DNA from: Petrimonas sulfuriphila
GTDB taxonomy: Bacteria > Bacteroidota > Bacteroidia > Bacteroidales > Dysgonomonadaceae
Assembly (NCBI RefSeq): GCF_051201015.1
Contig: NZ_JBPEHI010000007.1
Direction: 5' to 3' (one strand)
Length of the DNA: 64,000 nucleotides
Shown: piece by piece, positions 1 to 9,431 of the stretch
Numbering within the stretch: the first letter of the stretch is position 1
Layout of the letters: each line of letters opens with the position of its first letter
Program-made: the position numbers and the translations under genes
The notes under the pieces: generated by a model
What the model was told of the DNA's origin: nothing
Databases searched by the model: none
What the model saw: the letters and a program-made list of their open reading frames with translations, nothing else

Positions 1-93
1 GCAGCGGACACCCTTGCCCTCGGCTAATGGTTGGCGATCACAAACCCCCATAGTGGACTTTCACCACCAAGTTAACTGCCATGCACGGCACAC
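1..93 (-). mobile_element. Group IIC (bacterial class C) intron, 5' end of the ribozyme; continues past the left window edge
   Basis: Read on the minus strand from base 93, the sequence starts GTGTGCC, the 5' boundary expected of a group II intron. It continues with GCATGG, GGTGAAAGTCC and TTAGCC...GCAAGGGTGTCCG in the order and spacing of domain I of the well-studied class C intron of Oceanobacillus iheyensis, as I recall that sequence. Only the first 93 bases are in the window; the rest of the ribozyme and any reverse transcriptase gene would lie to the left. The intron begins directly after the T-run of the terminator at 94-127, which is the usual insertion site of class C introns. The match is from memory, not from a search. 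Confidence 0.8.
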
Positions 94-127
94 AAAAAAG
101 TGGCATCGGTTTTTACCGATGCCGCTT
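94..127 (-). terminator. Rho-independent terminator of the gyrA-TPR unit, and intron insertion site
   Basis: On the minus strand a perfect 9-bp stem (GGCATCGGT, four-base loop, ACCGATGCC; 102-110 with 115-123) is followed by six T. It lies 30 bases past the stop codon of the TPR gene. The T-run joins directly to the first base of the group II intron. Confidence 0.85.
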
Positions 128-157
128 CTCTTTATGCTATTAAATAATCGTTTCAAT

Positions 158-1438
158 TTACAAACCAAGTTCTGCTTCCACTTGTTTCAGTTGTGCAGAT
201 TTGTCAACACCCATCATGCTTAAGTTATAATAAACATTTCTGAGTTTCATTAAAGCGCCGTCAATCTCTGTTTTGTCGGCAGTCCTGTCTTTCAATGACT
301 TGGTAAATTTCTCCAGGTGCGGCAATGCTCTTTGGTAAAAATCGACCGTTTTTTTGTCATTTTCCAACTGCAATTTGCGGTCCGACATGGTTGCTGTTTT
401 TTCCTTCAGATTCTGAGCCTGCAAGATAAAGTTCACCGCAAGTGCTTCAAGCGCTCTTTCACAATTGGGATCTTGCGTTAATGCCTTGTTATATTCTTCT
501 TCAGCTGCTGCAAAATCTCCTTTTTCTGCCAATAATGCCCCTTTTACACTGTTTAAATCACACGCGTTGGAAGGATCGTTCTTAATGGCTTCATCCAGGT
601 ATTCCATGGCTTTCTGATTGTCGCCCTGACGGATAAAAACGTTTACCAGATTAGGAGTAAAATACTTGCTTTTGGGGAATTTTTCCGCTCCTTCGTAAAG
701 AGTTTCTATATATTTAGCAGTATCTCCCTGTTGAATATATTCGCTGGCAATAAGTTCGTAAATATCGCTTTCCTGATAAGCACTGTTAGCGATAAAAGGT
801 TCTCCGGCCGCTCTTTTCAGCATAGCTAATGCTCTTTTGTGGTCTTGCGCCTGAATAGCCGTGATAATGGCATAATATTTAATGGTTTGAAAAGTACTGT
901 CAATCAGAAAAGGGTCTTTCTGTCCGGCAAACATCGGTAACGAAGGAATGTTCCAGTATATTTCGAAGAAATCGGAAGCTTTGGCATATTGTTGTTTTTC
1001 GTTAAAGAAAATTCCCCCGTTGATGTAGAAAGGATGATTAGCTTTTAAAACTCCGGCGATGTCTTTTCTGAATTTGTTTTTCACTTTGCCTTTTTCATCC
1101 GGCAACTCACCTAGTGAATCGGCTTTCAGATACGGTGTGTAAGATTCCAACAGTCCGTTGTACATCACTTCCTGGTTTGCTTGTTTTCCCAACATTTCAT
1201 TGGTTCTCTCGTTGTCGAATGCCTTGTTACCGATATCTCCAAAGATTTTCCAGGTTTCAGGATCATTGGCGGTTTCTGCGTTAGTAGTGGCCTGTTTTAT
1301 CAGGGTGCGAGCTTCATTCAGGTCGTTGCTTCCTAAAGATCTCTTGGCGTCTCTCAGAGCCGACTTTTGTGCAAACATGGAACTTGCAGCAAAGACAGCC
1401 ACCGCAGTAAGGAAAAATAATTTTCTCATTTTATTCAT
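158..1438 (-). CDS. Exported tetratricopeptide-repeat protein
   Basis: A 426-residue protein with an N-terminal signal peptide (residues 1 to about 23, cleavage near SSMFA-Q; a second possible start is Met4). The C-terminal half carries TPR-like helix pairs at about residues 250-335, for example the segment ending AAAEEEYNKALTQDPNCERA. TPR repeats mediate protein-protein contacts, so a periplasmic scaffold role is the natural guess, but no partner is visible. The gene starts 93 bases after the gyrA stop on the same strand and ends at a clear terminator, so it is probably co-transcribed with gyrA. No enzymatic motif was found. Confidence 0.85.
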   Translation of the reverse strand: MNKMRKLFFLTAVAVFAASSMFAQKSALRDAKRSLGSNDLNEARTLIKQATTNAETANDPETWKIFGDIGNKAFDNERTNEMLGKQANQEVMYNGLLESYTPYLKADSLGELPDEKGKVKNKFRKDIAGVLKANHPFYINGGIFFNEKQQYAKASDFFEIYWNIPSLPMFAGQKDPFLIDSTFQTIKYYAIITAIQAQDHKRALAMLKRAAGEPFIANSAYQESDIYELIASEYIQQGDTAKYIETLYEGAEKFPKSKYFTPNLVNVFIRQGDNQKAMEYLDEAIKNDPSNACDLNSVKGALLAEKGDFAAAEEEYNKALTQDPNCERALEALAVNFILQAQNLKEKTATMSDRKLQLENDKKTVDFYQRALPHLEKFTKSLKDRTADKTEIDGALMKLRNVYYNLSMMGVDKSAQLKQVEAELGL

Positions 1439-1531
1439 CGTTTTAAGTTAAGTATTCGTCTTTTCTTAATTGTTTAAAATTTCTATTGATTTATTTGACT
1501 GTAAAAATACAAAAAGTTTAAAATATGTACA

Positions 1532-4078
1532 TTATTCGCTGACCTCATCCGTAAAATTTTCCTCACTATCGACATCTTCTGGCAAAACGGTTTCCACCTC
1601 ATCTATTTCTTCTTCGGAATTAACTTTACATACCGAAGCGATTTCATCGTTTCGTTTTTCCAGGTTTATGAGCCGAACTCCCTGTGTAGCACGTCCCATT
1701 GTGCGAATATCGGAAATTTTCACACGTATTGTTATGCCCGATTTGTTAATAATCATTAAATCATTATCGTCTGTCACACTTTTTATTGCGACAAGTTTTC
1801 CGGTCTTTTCTGTAATGTTCAGCGTTTTAACCCCTTTCCCGCCTCGGTAGGTAATCCTATAAACCGGTTCCCCATCCTCGTCATTAAGCATTGTTCGCTT
1901 ACCATACCCTTGTTCGGATACAACCAGGATAGTGTCTTTTGAGTCGGGATCCATGCAAATCATACCGATTACATAATCTTCGCCGTCCTCATCCAACGTC
2001 ATTCCTTTTACTCCGGTTGCAGTACGGCCCATCGGTCTCACATCCTCTTCGTTGAAACGAATAGCCCGGCCATTTCGGTTAGCCATAATGATGTCCTTTT
2101 TACCGTCAGTCAACCTTACGGAAATCACCTGATCATCCTCCCTCAATCCTATGGCAATCACCCCATTTTGACGCGGTCGCGAATAAGCCTCCAGCAATGT
2201 TTTCTTAACAACCCCCGATTGTGTTCCGAAAACCAGGTAATTGGAGTTGATGTACTCTTCGTCATCCAGGGTAAGCACTCGTACAAAAGCGGTGATGCTG
2301 TCATCTGAATCAATGTTTAGCAGGTTTTGAATGGCTCTTCCTTTCGATGTCTTGGTTCCTTCCGGAATTTCGTAAACCTTCAACCAGTAACATTTGCCTT
2401 TTTGAGTAAAGAAGAGCATATAATTGTGGTTGGTAGCGGGATAAATGTATTCCACAAAATCTTCGTCCCTTGTTTGCGACCCTTTAGCTCCTACTCCACC
2501 CCTGTTCTGCGTGCGGAACTCCGTCAGTGGGGTACGTTTGATGTAACCAAAATGAGAGATGGTAATAATCATTTCATCATCGGAGTAAAAATCTTCGGGA
2601 TTCATCTCTTCCGAAGCAAAAATAATTTCAGAACGGCGTTGATCACCGAACTTGTCGCGCACTTCAATCAACTCCTCTTTGATGATCTGCATACGTAGTT
2701 CCTCATTATTCAGGACATCGTTTAAATGAGCGATCAACCGTTGAATTTCTTCGAATTCGGCATGAAGCTTATCTTGCTCCAGCCCGGTAAGTTGCCTTAA
2801 CCGCATCTCTACTATGGCACGTGCCTGGATATCGGACAACTCAAAGCGTTCGATCAACCGTTGAATGGCCTCTTGCGGTGTGCTTGAACCGCGGATTATG
2901 GCAATTACCTCGTCAATATTATCGGAAGCAATAATCAGACCTTGCAATATGTGTGCCCTTTCTTCTGCTTTGCGAAGTTCATATTTTGTACGTCGCACAA
3001 CCACATCGTGGCGGTGTTCAACGAACAGTTCAATCATCCGCTTCAGGTTAAGCATTTCCGGACGGCCATTCACCAACGCAATATTGTTCACACTGAAAGA
3101 CGACTGCATGGCAGTTAATTTGTATAGTTTGTTAAGAACAACGTTTGCATTAGCGTCTCGTTTAACGTCAACAACTATACGCATTCCCTGGCGGTCCGAC
3201 TCATCATTTACGTTTGATATTCCCTCAATCCTCTTTTCACCCACCAGGTCGGCAATGTGCCTGATCATTTCCGCTTTGTTTACCAGATACGGAATCTCTG
3301 AAATGATTATTTTATCGTGGTTTTTTCCCGATTCAATTTCGGCTTTTCCACGCATAACGATGCGTCCCCTACCCGTTTCAAAAGCATCAATAACACCTTT
3401 ATAACCATAAATGTAGCCGCCTGTTGGAAAATCGGGCGCCTTGATGTAATGCATCAACCCCTCAGTATCTATCTCTCTATCATCGATATATGCTATAATT
3501 CCATTAATTACTTCCGTTAAATTGTGCGGTGCCATGTTGGTGGCCATCCCTACCGCAATACCCGATGCGCCGTTGATGAGCAGGTTGGGTATCCGTGTCG
3601 GCAAAACCGTTGGCTCCTGAAGAGTATCGTCGAAATTGAATTGAAAATCTACAGTTTCTTTATCGATATCGCGCAACATTTCTTCGCCAAGTTTGTTCAT
3701 CCTGGCTTCGGTATAACGCATAGCCGCAGGGCTGTCACCGTCAACACTTCCCATGTTTCCCTGACCGTCAACCAGCGTGTAGCGCATACTCCACTCTTGC
3801 GCCAGGCGCACCATGGCATTATAAACCGATGAATCGCCATGCGGATGGTACTTCCCGAGTACCTCCCCTACGATTCTAGCCGATTTCTTGTGCGGCTTAT
3901 CCGATGTGTTCCCTAATTCGGACATTCCAAAAAGGATACGTCTGTGCACGGGTTTAAATCCATCACGAACGTCAGGTAATGCACGTGAAACGATTACGGA
4001 CATCGAATAATCGATGTACGCCGACTTCATTTCATCTTCAATGTTGATCTTAATGACTCTGTCTTCTTGGTCAATCAT
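1532..4078 (-). CDS. gyrA: DNA gyrase subunit A
   Basis: GyrA cuts and rejoins DNA in the A2B2 gyrase that introduces negative supercoils. The 848 residues match the family length. The catalytic tyrosine is Tyr122 in AAMRYTEARM. The quinolone-binding region reads HPHGDSSVYNAM (79-89 region), giving Ser83 but Asn87, where E. coli has Asp87. The C-terminal beta-pinwheel (about 500-820) has a degenerate GyrA box, QNRGGVGAKG, as far as I recall typical of Bacteroidota. The tail is acidic. ATG at 4078 is the first start, and the protein begins MIDQEDRVIKINIEDEM like its relatives. A TPR gene follows on the same strand. No clear promoter box was found upstream. Confidence 0.97.
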   Translation of the reverse strand: MIDQEDRVIKINIEDEMKSAYIDYSMSVIVSRALPDVRDGFKPVHRRILFGMSELGNTSDKPHKKSARIVGEVLGKYHPHGDSSVYNAMVRLAQEWSMRYTLVDGQGNMGSVDGDSPAAMRYTEARMNKLGEEMLRDIDKETVDFQFNFDDTLQEPTVLPTRIPNLLINGASGIAVGMATNMAPHNLTEVINGIIAYIDDREIDTEGLMHYIKAPDFPTGGYIYGYKGVIDAFETGRGRIVMRGKAEIESGKNHDKIIISEIPYLVNKAEMIRHIADLVGEKRIEGISNVNDESDRQGMRIVVDVKRDANANVVLNKLYKLTAMQSSFSVNNIALVNGRPEMLNLKRMIELFVEHRHDVVVRRTKYELRKAEERAHILQGLIIASDNIDEVIAIIRGSSTPQEAIQRLIERFELSDIQARAIVEMRLRQLTGLEQDKLHAEFEEIQRLIAHLNDVLNNEELRMQIIKEELIEVRDKFGDQRRSEIIFASEEMNPEDFYSDDEMIITISHFGYIKRTPLTEFRTQNRGGVGAKGSQTRDEDFVEYIYPATNHNYMLFFTQKGKCYWLKVYEIPEGTKTSKGRAIQNLLNIDSDDSITAFVRVLTLDDEEYINSNYLVFGTQSGVVKKTLLEAYSRPRQNGVIAIGLREDDQVISVRLTDGKKDIIMANRNGRAIRFNEEDVRPMGRTATGVKGMTLDEDGEDYVIGMICMDPDSKDTILVVSEQGYGKRTMLNDEDGEPVYRITYRGGKGVKTLNITEKTGKLVAIKSVTDDNDLMIINKSGITIRVKISDIRTMGRATQGVRLINLEKRNDEIASVCKVNSEEEIDEVETVLPEDVDSEENFTDEVSE

Positions 4079-4277
4079 ATTAAAATGTAATTTTTTTCTT
4101 CAGACATGTCTTATATTTTGTTGAAATACAGAATAATAAACAGGCCTTTTACTTCTTTTTAAATAACGTACTAAGGTACGGATTTTCCACGGTTTAACAA
4201 AAGAAATCCGATCAAAAATCGTTTGCCTCAGACCGTAATTAATGTTTTTTATTGTTTGTTCCAGAAGGTTTTTCCAA

Positions 4278-4317
4278 CAAAAAACAACCCGAAGCAAGTT
4301 AAATTTGCTTCGGGTTT
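4278..4317 (-). terminator. Rho-independent terminator of secA
   Basis: A perfect 12-bp stem (AACCCGAAGCAA, 4286-4297, with TTGCTTCGGGTT, 4305-4316) is followed on the minus strand by a T-rich tail, the complement of 4278-4285. It lies 34 bases past the secA stop. The rest of the 272-base gap between secA and gyrA shows no gene. Confidence 0.85.
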
Positions 4318-4350
4318 GTTTGTTCTGTTGTTTTATCTTTTAGACTACTA

Positions 4351-7300
4351 TCAGGCACCTTGTCCGTGACAATTTTTGAATTTTTTCCCGCTTCCGCAAG
4401 GGCATGGATCGTTTCGACCCACTTTCTTTTCCACGCGGACTGGCTCTAGTTTTCTTTGTTCAGGCTGTCTAGGTGAACCATTGGATGAGAGCCCCCCTTC
4501 AATTTCATCCTTTTGAGTACGGTATTTGCTGTAATCGGTTTTCTGTTCAGGGGCAGCCTGGCGAACGTTTTTAGGATCCTGAACGGGAATCTGGCCACGC
4601 ATGAGGATAGAAACCGCCTTTGAATTGATGTCGTTGACCATTATTTTAAATAGACTAAACGATTCAAGCTTATAAATCAGTAGCGGGTCTTTTTGTTCGT
4701 AACTGGCGTTTTGAACCGAATGTCGTAATTCGTCCATTTCCCGGAGATGTTCCTTCCAGTCTTCGTCGATGGTGTGGAGTAAAATTGATTTTTCAAACGA
4801 TTTGACCAGCGCTTTTGACCCCGATTCATACGCTTCTTTCAGGTTGGTAGCAATGTTGTATATTCTTTTTCCATCGGAAATGGGGATAAGGATGTTTTCA
4901 TACATGGCACCCTGTTTTTCGTACACATCCTTGATAACCGGCTGGGCAATTTCTGCCAATCGATCCGTTTTGCGCTTGAATCCCGAAATAGCCTTTTGAA
5001 CCACTTTTTCAACTTGCACGTCGATTTTCATCTCCTTCATCTCTTTTTCGGAGAAAGGAATCTCAACTGCCATTACACGGAAAAGGTCCAGTTTCATGTT
5101 TTCGAAATCGTCCTCGTTAGCCTCCACCACATTCTTGGCCGTCTCCGTTATCATGTTGGTAACATCAATCTCGATACGGTCGCCCATCAATGCATGACGG
5201 CGACGTTTATAGATCACTTCGCGTTGAGAATTCATCACGTCATCGTATTCCAACAACCGTTTACGAATACCAAAGTTGTTTTCCTCCACTTTTTTCTGGG
5301 CACGTTCCACCGATTTGTTCAACATGTCGTGCTCAAGCATATCGCCTTCCTTGAAGCCCATCCGGTCCATAAGCCCGGCAATCCGTTCGGTGGCAAACAA
5401 GCGCATCAGGTCATCTTCGAGAGATACGAAAAAAACCGAAGAGCCCGGATCTCCCTGACGGCCGGCACGGCCACGTAACTGACGGTCGACACGGCGACTT
5501 TCATGCCGTTCCGTACCTATAATAGCCAACCCTCCGGCATCTTTTACCTCCGGCGTAAGTTTAATATCGGTACCACGCCCCGCCATGTTGGTAGCGATGG
5601 TTACCATTCCACGCTGTCCGGCATTGGCAACAATTTCCGCTTCGCGTTGATGTAATTTGGCGTTCAACACGTTGTGTTTTATTTTTCGAAGTGTAAGCAT
5701 CCTGCTTAACAGTTCGGAAATCTCTACTGAGGTTGTTCCCACCAGAACCGGGCGGCCTTTAGAAATGGTATTTTCTATTTCGTCGATTACCGCTGTATAT
5801 TTCTCACGTTTGGTTTTATAGATGCGGTCGTTCATATCATTACGGACAATGGGCCGGTTGGTTGGAATCACCACCACGTCCAGCTTGTAAATGTCCCAAA
5901 GTTCACCAGCCTCTGTTTCTGCTGTCCCGGTCATACCCGCAAGCTTGTTATACATCCTGAAGTAGTTTTGCAAGGTAATGGTGGCAAAGGTTTGCGTCGC
6001 AGCTTCCACTTTCACCCGTTCCTTTGCCTCAATAGCCTGATGCAACCCGTCAGAGTAACGGCGTCCTTCCATAATACGGCCTGTTTGTTCATCCACGATT
6101 TTCACTTTGTTGTCGATCACCACGTACTCGTCGTCTTTCTCGAACAGGGTGTAAGCTTTAAGAAGCTGGTTTACCGTATGAACACGTTCCGATTTTATCG
6201 CATAATTCTGTAATAACTCATCCTTTTTAGCCGCTTTTTCTTCGTCGGAAAGAGGTAGGTTATCGAGTTCAGCCAGTTGCGATGCAATATCAGGCAACAC
6301 GAAAAAGTACGGGTCGTCCGACTTCCCGGTCAGCAAGTCGATCCCTTTATCAGTCAACTCGATGCTGTTTTGTTTTTCGTCAATAACGAAGTACAACGGG
6401 TCAGTGGCGATATGCATGTTGCGCGACTGCTCCTGCATATAAAACTCCTCGGTCTTCAGCATGGCCGCTTTCACGCCCTGTTCACTCAAAAACTTGATGA
6501 GCGGCTTATATTTCGGCATACCTTTGTAGGAACGGAACAGCAATAGAGCGCCTTCTTCCTGTTCCTTTTTATCTGCCGAAGCCATTTTGGCTTTTGCATC
6601 AGCGAGCAACCGGGTAGTGAACTCACGCTGGACTTTTACCACCTGCTCCACCCGCGGACGGAAAAGATCAAACAACTGATCATCGCCTTTCGGAACGGGT
6701 CCCGATATGATCAAGGGGGTACGCGCATCGTCAATTAATACGGAGTCAACCTCGTCCACGATGGCATAGTTGTGTATACGTTGCACCAGATCTTTGGGTG
6801 AAACAGCCATATTGTCGCGAAGGTAATCGAACCCAAACTCGTTGTTCGTACCAAAGGTAATGTCGGCTTCGTAAGCCTTGCGGCGGGCGTCGGAGTTGGG
6901 TTCATGCTTATCGATACAATCTACCGAAAGCCCGTGGAACATGTATATTGGCCCCATCCACTCCGAGTCACGTTTGGACAAGTAATCGTTTACGGTAACC
7001 ACATGCACTCCTCTGTGTGTAAGAGCATTAAGGAATACAGGCAGGGTAGCCACCAGTGTTTTCCCTTCACCGGTTGCCATTTCGGCAATCTTACCCTGGT
7101 GAAGCACCACGCCCCCAAACAGCTGCACATCGTAATGCACCATGTCCCAGGTTATTTCATTGCCACCGGCAACCCAGCGATTCAGGTAAACAGCCTTATC
7201 TCCCTCTATACGCACAAAATCGTGACTGGCCGCTAAATCACGGTCAAAATCGGTGGCCGTAACCACAGTTTCCGGGTTTTCCTTAAATCTTTTAGCTGTT

Positions 7301-7647
7301 TCCTTGACAATAGAAAATGCTTCGGGAAGAATTTCCGATAATATTTTCCCCAATTTCGATGTAATCTCCTTTTCAATTTTATCTATCTCGTTCCAAACCG
7401 ACTCGCGTTTTTCGAGTTCCACTTCTTCAATACTGGCTTTTAGCTCCGCGATACGGGCGTTATCCCCGGTAATGTATTCTTCTATTTTCTTTTCGAGTTC
7501 TTTGGTTTTTGCACGTAACTCATCGTTTGAGAGCTTGGCTATTCCCGGATAAGCCTCCTTTATTAAATTTACAATGGGGTTTATCTCGTTCAGGTCCCTC
7601 TGTGCCTTATTACCAAATATTTTACTTATAAATGAATTGAATCCCAT
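4351..7647 (-). CDS. secA: Preprotein translocase ATPase SecA
   Basis: SecA is the motor that pushes unfolded proteins through SecYEG using ATP. Seen here: Walker A MATGEGKT (about 190-197), the DEVD box (about 298-301) followed by DSVLIDDARTPLIISG, the TGTAETEAGE region, motif VI-type RQLRGRAGRQGDPGSS, and a C-terminal zinc motif with Cys1082, Cys1084, Cys1093 and His1094. At 1098 residues it is about 200 longer than E. coli SecA, because of insertions common in Bacteroidota. The start at 7647 (MGFNSFISKIFGNK) is the standard SecA N-terminus. A terminator follows. The next gene upstream (7745-9328) is on the same strand, 97 bases away. Confidence 0.97.
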   Translation of the reverse strand: MGFNSFISKIFGNKAQRDLNEINPIVNLIKEAYPGIAKLSNDELRAKTKELEKKIEEYITGDNARIAELKASIEEVELEKRESVWNEIDKIEKEITSKLGKILSEILPEAFSIVKETAKRFKENPETVVTATDFDRDLAASHDFVRIEGDKAVYLNRWVAGGNEITWDMVHYDVQLFGGVVLHQGKIAEMATGEGKTLVATLPVFLNALTHRGVHVVTVNDYLSKRDSEWMGPIYMFHGLSVDCIDKHEPNSDARRKAYEADITFGTNNEFGFDYLRDNMAVSPKDLVQRIHNYAIVDEVDSVLIDDARTPLIISGPVPKGDDQLFDLFRPRVEQVVKVQREFTTRLLADAKAKMASADKKEQEEGALLLFRSYKGMPKYKPLIKFLSEQGVKAAMLKTEEFYMQEQSRNMHIATDPLYFVIDEKQNSIELTDKGIDLLTGKSDDPYFFVLPDIASQLAELDNLPLSDEEKAAKKDELLQNYAIKSERVHTVNQLLKAYTLFEKDDEYVVIDNKVKIVDEQTGRIMEGRRYSDGLHQAIEAKERVKVEAATQTFATITLQNYFRMYNKLAGMTGTAETEAGELWDIYKLDVVVIPTNRPIVRNDMNDRIYKTKREKYTAVIDEIENTISKGRPVLVGTTSVEISELLSRMLTLRKIKHNVLNAKLHQREAEIVANAGQRGMVTIATNMAGRGTDIKLTPEVKDAGGLAIIGTERHESRRVDRQLRGRAGRQGDPGSSVFFVSLEDDLMRLFATERIAGLMDRMGFKEGDMLEHDMLNKSVERAQKKVEENNFGIRKRLLEYDDVMNSQREVIYKRRRHALMGDRIEIDVTNMITETAKNVVEANEDDFENMKLDLFRVMAVEIPFSEKEMKEMKIDVQVEKVVQKAISGFKRKTDRLAEIAQPVIKDVYEKQGAMYENILIPISDGKRIYNIATNLKEAYESGSKALVKSFEKSILLHTIDEDWKEHLREMDELRHSVQNASYEQKDPLLIYKLESFSLFKIMVNDINSKAVSILMRGQIPVQDPKNVRQAAPEQKTDYSKYRTQKDEIEGGLSSNGSPRQPEQRKLEPVRVEKKVGRNDPCPCGSGKKFKNCHGQGA

Positions 7648-7744
7648 ATTGTTTTGTATTGCGGGTTTCGGATTTCAGGTCCGACCTGTTGTACGGATTT
7701 ATCCGGTCCCCTTAATTTTAATTGTTAATTGTTAACTTCTCTAT

Positions 7745-9328
7745 TTAAAACAGTTCTTCCAAAATATTGGCTTGGGCAGCGTTGGGAGCACGAATCCGCA
7801 AGCGGTGTGAAACGCTGGGGGCGATCTCCGTTGCATCAATCACACGATTGATCCGCTGCGGTTTAATGTTGTTTCCGAAAAAGATGACCGGCGCATGAAC
7901 GGCATTGTCTCTTACGCGGACGTTGTTGTTGAGGTCATTTTCTACCACTACCTTCCATCCGGGCTGCAATTCCAGGTAAAGATCACCCGATATTCCTTTG
8001 TAGAAACCATTTCTGTAATGTTGCACACGTTGATTGTAAGCACCGTGCAGCATCTGGTGAGAGGTAATGACATCCTGTATACCGGCCGATTGAACAAGAA
8101 ATTCAGCCGCTTTTTGCTGAAATTCCACGAAATTGATTTTCCGGTCTTCAATCAGTTTCCGGTTGAAAAACAGCTGCTGGTTGTAATATTTGCTTACCCA
8201 TTGTTCGCGACCGTAAATGGCCATGAGGTACATGTTGAGCAATGCGATGCTCCTGTCGGGATAAAAATCTCCGCCTGAAGTAACCATATCCGAAGGGTGG
8301 ATCTCCTGTTCGTTGAAATATCCGGTGGAAACCACAAAGATCAGGGTGTTCTGCAGGCCTACAGCTGAATCAATAGCTTCGAGCAGTTTCTCTATTTCCT
8401 GATCCAGCCGGTAGTAAGTGTCTTGCACTTCAACGGAATAGTTTTTGTCGAGCGAATTTTCAAAATTGCCGGCATAGAAAGTCAACGCCAGGAAATCAGG
8501 ATTTTGACGTTTTCCCAACGAGCTGGATTTTAGTACCTTCTCTGCAATTTCACGAACTTCCGTGTTAACATAAGGCGACTGTTTCAATAACCGAACGTGA
8601 TTTTTTTTATCCACACCGAAGTAATGCTGGAAGTTATACAGGTTCTTGGTATAAGGAAACGCTTTGTAATTCGATATGTCGATAGCTGGGCGCCACGTGA
8701 TGGAACCAATTTTCTTACTCAATGACTCCGGTGTACGGTTATGTTGATCCACGATGGGTTGCCGGGTTTTATAAAAAGCCGTCGTTGCCCAGTTTCCGGT
8801 CATGTCTTCAACCCAGTACGCACCACTGGCAGCGTGTCCTCCGGATGCCAATGCCTGTGAAGCGTGAGGCGCAAAAGCAAACACATCCGATTGTCCTCCG
8901 GAAGCGATTTTGAGTTCGTCGGCAAGGGTAGAAACCTTTACAGGTAATGGAGAATAACGTTCGGTAGTGAAATTTCCGGCATAATTGTTATCGGAAAAAG
9001 CAGGAATTTCCCGGTTTTCTTTCAGTATAAACCTGTTTTCTCCGGTAATTCCGTGGTAAGCGGGATTGGCACCCGTGAAAATGGTAGTGATGGTGGAAGC
9101 ACGATCAAGGTGGGGAAAATCAAATTCCAGATCTGCATAAACCAACCCCCCATTCAGGAGCCTTTTAAATCCTTTTTCTCCGAAAGTATGTTGAAACATC
9201 TCCAGGTAATCGCCGCGTAATTGATCTATGGTGATCCCCACAACCAACTTGGGGACGATTGGTGTGTCCTGGGCACAAAGAGCGGTTACCGAAAAAAGAG
9301 CGACAAGAGAGGATAATATTTTATTCAT
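7745..9328 (-). CDS. Exported alkaline-phosphatase-superfamily protein, apparently catalytically dead
   Basis: A 527-residue protein with a signal peptide (1 to about 20) and the fold signature of the PafA/nucleotide-pyrophosphatase branch: VVGITIDQLRGDYLEMF (about 30-46), IFTGANPAYHGI and DTYYRLDQEIEKLLEAID. The catalytic positions are gone. The nucleophile stretch, TGPGHASIYTG in active PafA-type enzymes, is HLDRASTITTIFTG (73-86), with Arg where the Thr should be. The usual DxxGH metal motif is FYAGNFENS (about 284-292). The usual TADHG is VSTGYFNEQ (about 333-341). The K-x-R pair of PafA is also missing. A late His (VHAPVIFFG) remains. The gene is intact, so a binding or structural role is inferred. 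Gene order with secA is tandem. Confidence 0.82.
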   Translation of the reverse strand: MNKILSSLVALFSVTALCAQDTPIVPKLVVGITIDQLRGDYLEMFQHTFGEKGFKRLLNGGLVYADLEFDFPHLDRASTITTIFTGANPAYHGITGENRFILKENREIPAFSDNNYAGNFTTERYSPLPVKVSTLADELKIASGGQSDVFAFAPHASQALASGGHAASGAYWVEDMTGNWATTAFYKTRQPIVDQHNRTPESLSKKIGSITWRPAIDISNYKAFPYTKNLYNFQHYFGVDKKNHVRLLKQSPYVNTEVREIAEKVLKSSSLGKRQNPDFLALTFYAGNFENSLDKNYSVEVQDTYYRLDQEIEKLLEAIDSAVGLQNTLIFVVSTGYFNEQEIHPSDMVTSGGDFYPDRSIALLNMYLMAIYGREQWVSKYYNQQLFFNRKLIEDRKINFVEFQQKAAEFLVQSAGIQDVITSHQMLHGAYNQRVQHYRNGFYKGISGDLYLELQPGWKVVVENDLNNNVRVRDNAVHAPVIFFGNNIKPQRINRVIDATEIAPSVSHRLRIRAPNAAQANILEELF

Positions 9329-9431
9329 TTGAGAGTATATCTTTCATTTAAGCTTGTTCTGTTGGCTTCTTTATGGGCGCAATACAGTTCTTATTGTATC
9401 ATGCAAAAACCGTGCTACGTTTTGATTCACA

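Noticed and set aside
14..223. A 69-residue plus-strand ORF at the left edge
   Set aside because: It runs antisense through the group II intron, the terminator and the end of the TPR gene, and its sequence shows no protein-like pattern.
4100..4297. A 65-residue minus-strand ORF between gyrA and secA
   Set aside because: It ends inside the secA terminator stem, has no family resemblance and no promoter box; chance in a short gap is more likely.
9378..9404. Partial dyad (ATACA...TGTAT) upstream of the pseudo-phosphatase gene
   Set aside because: Only five bases pair on each side with AT-rich surroundings; not distinguishable from chance.
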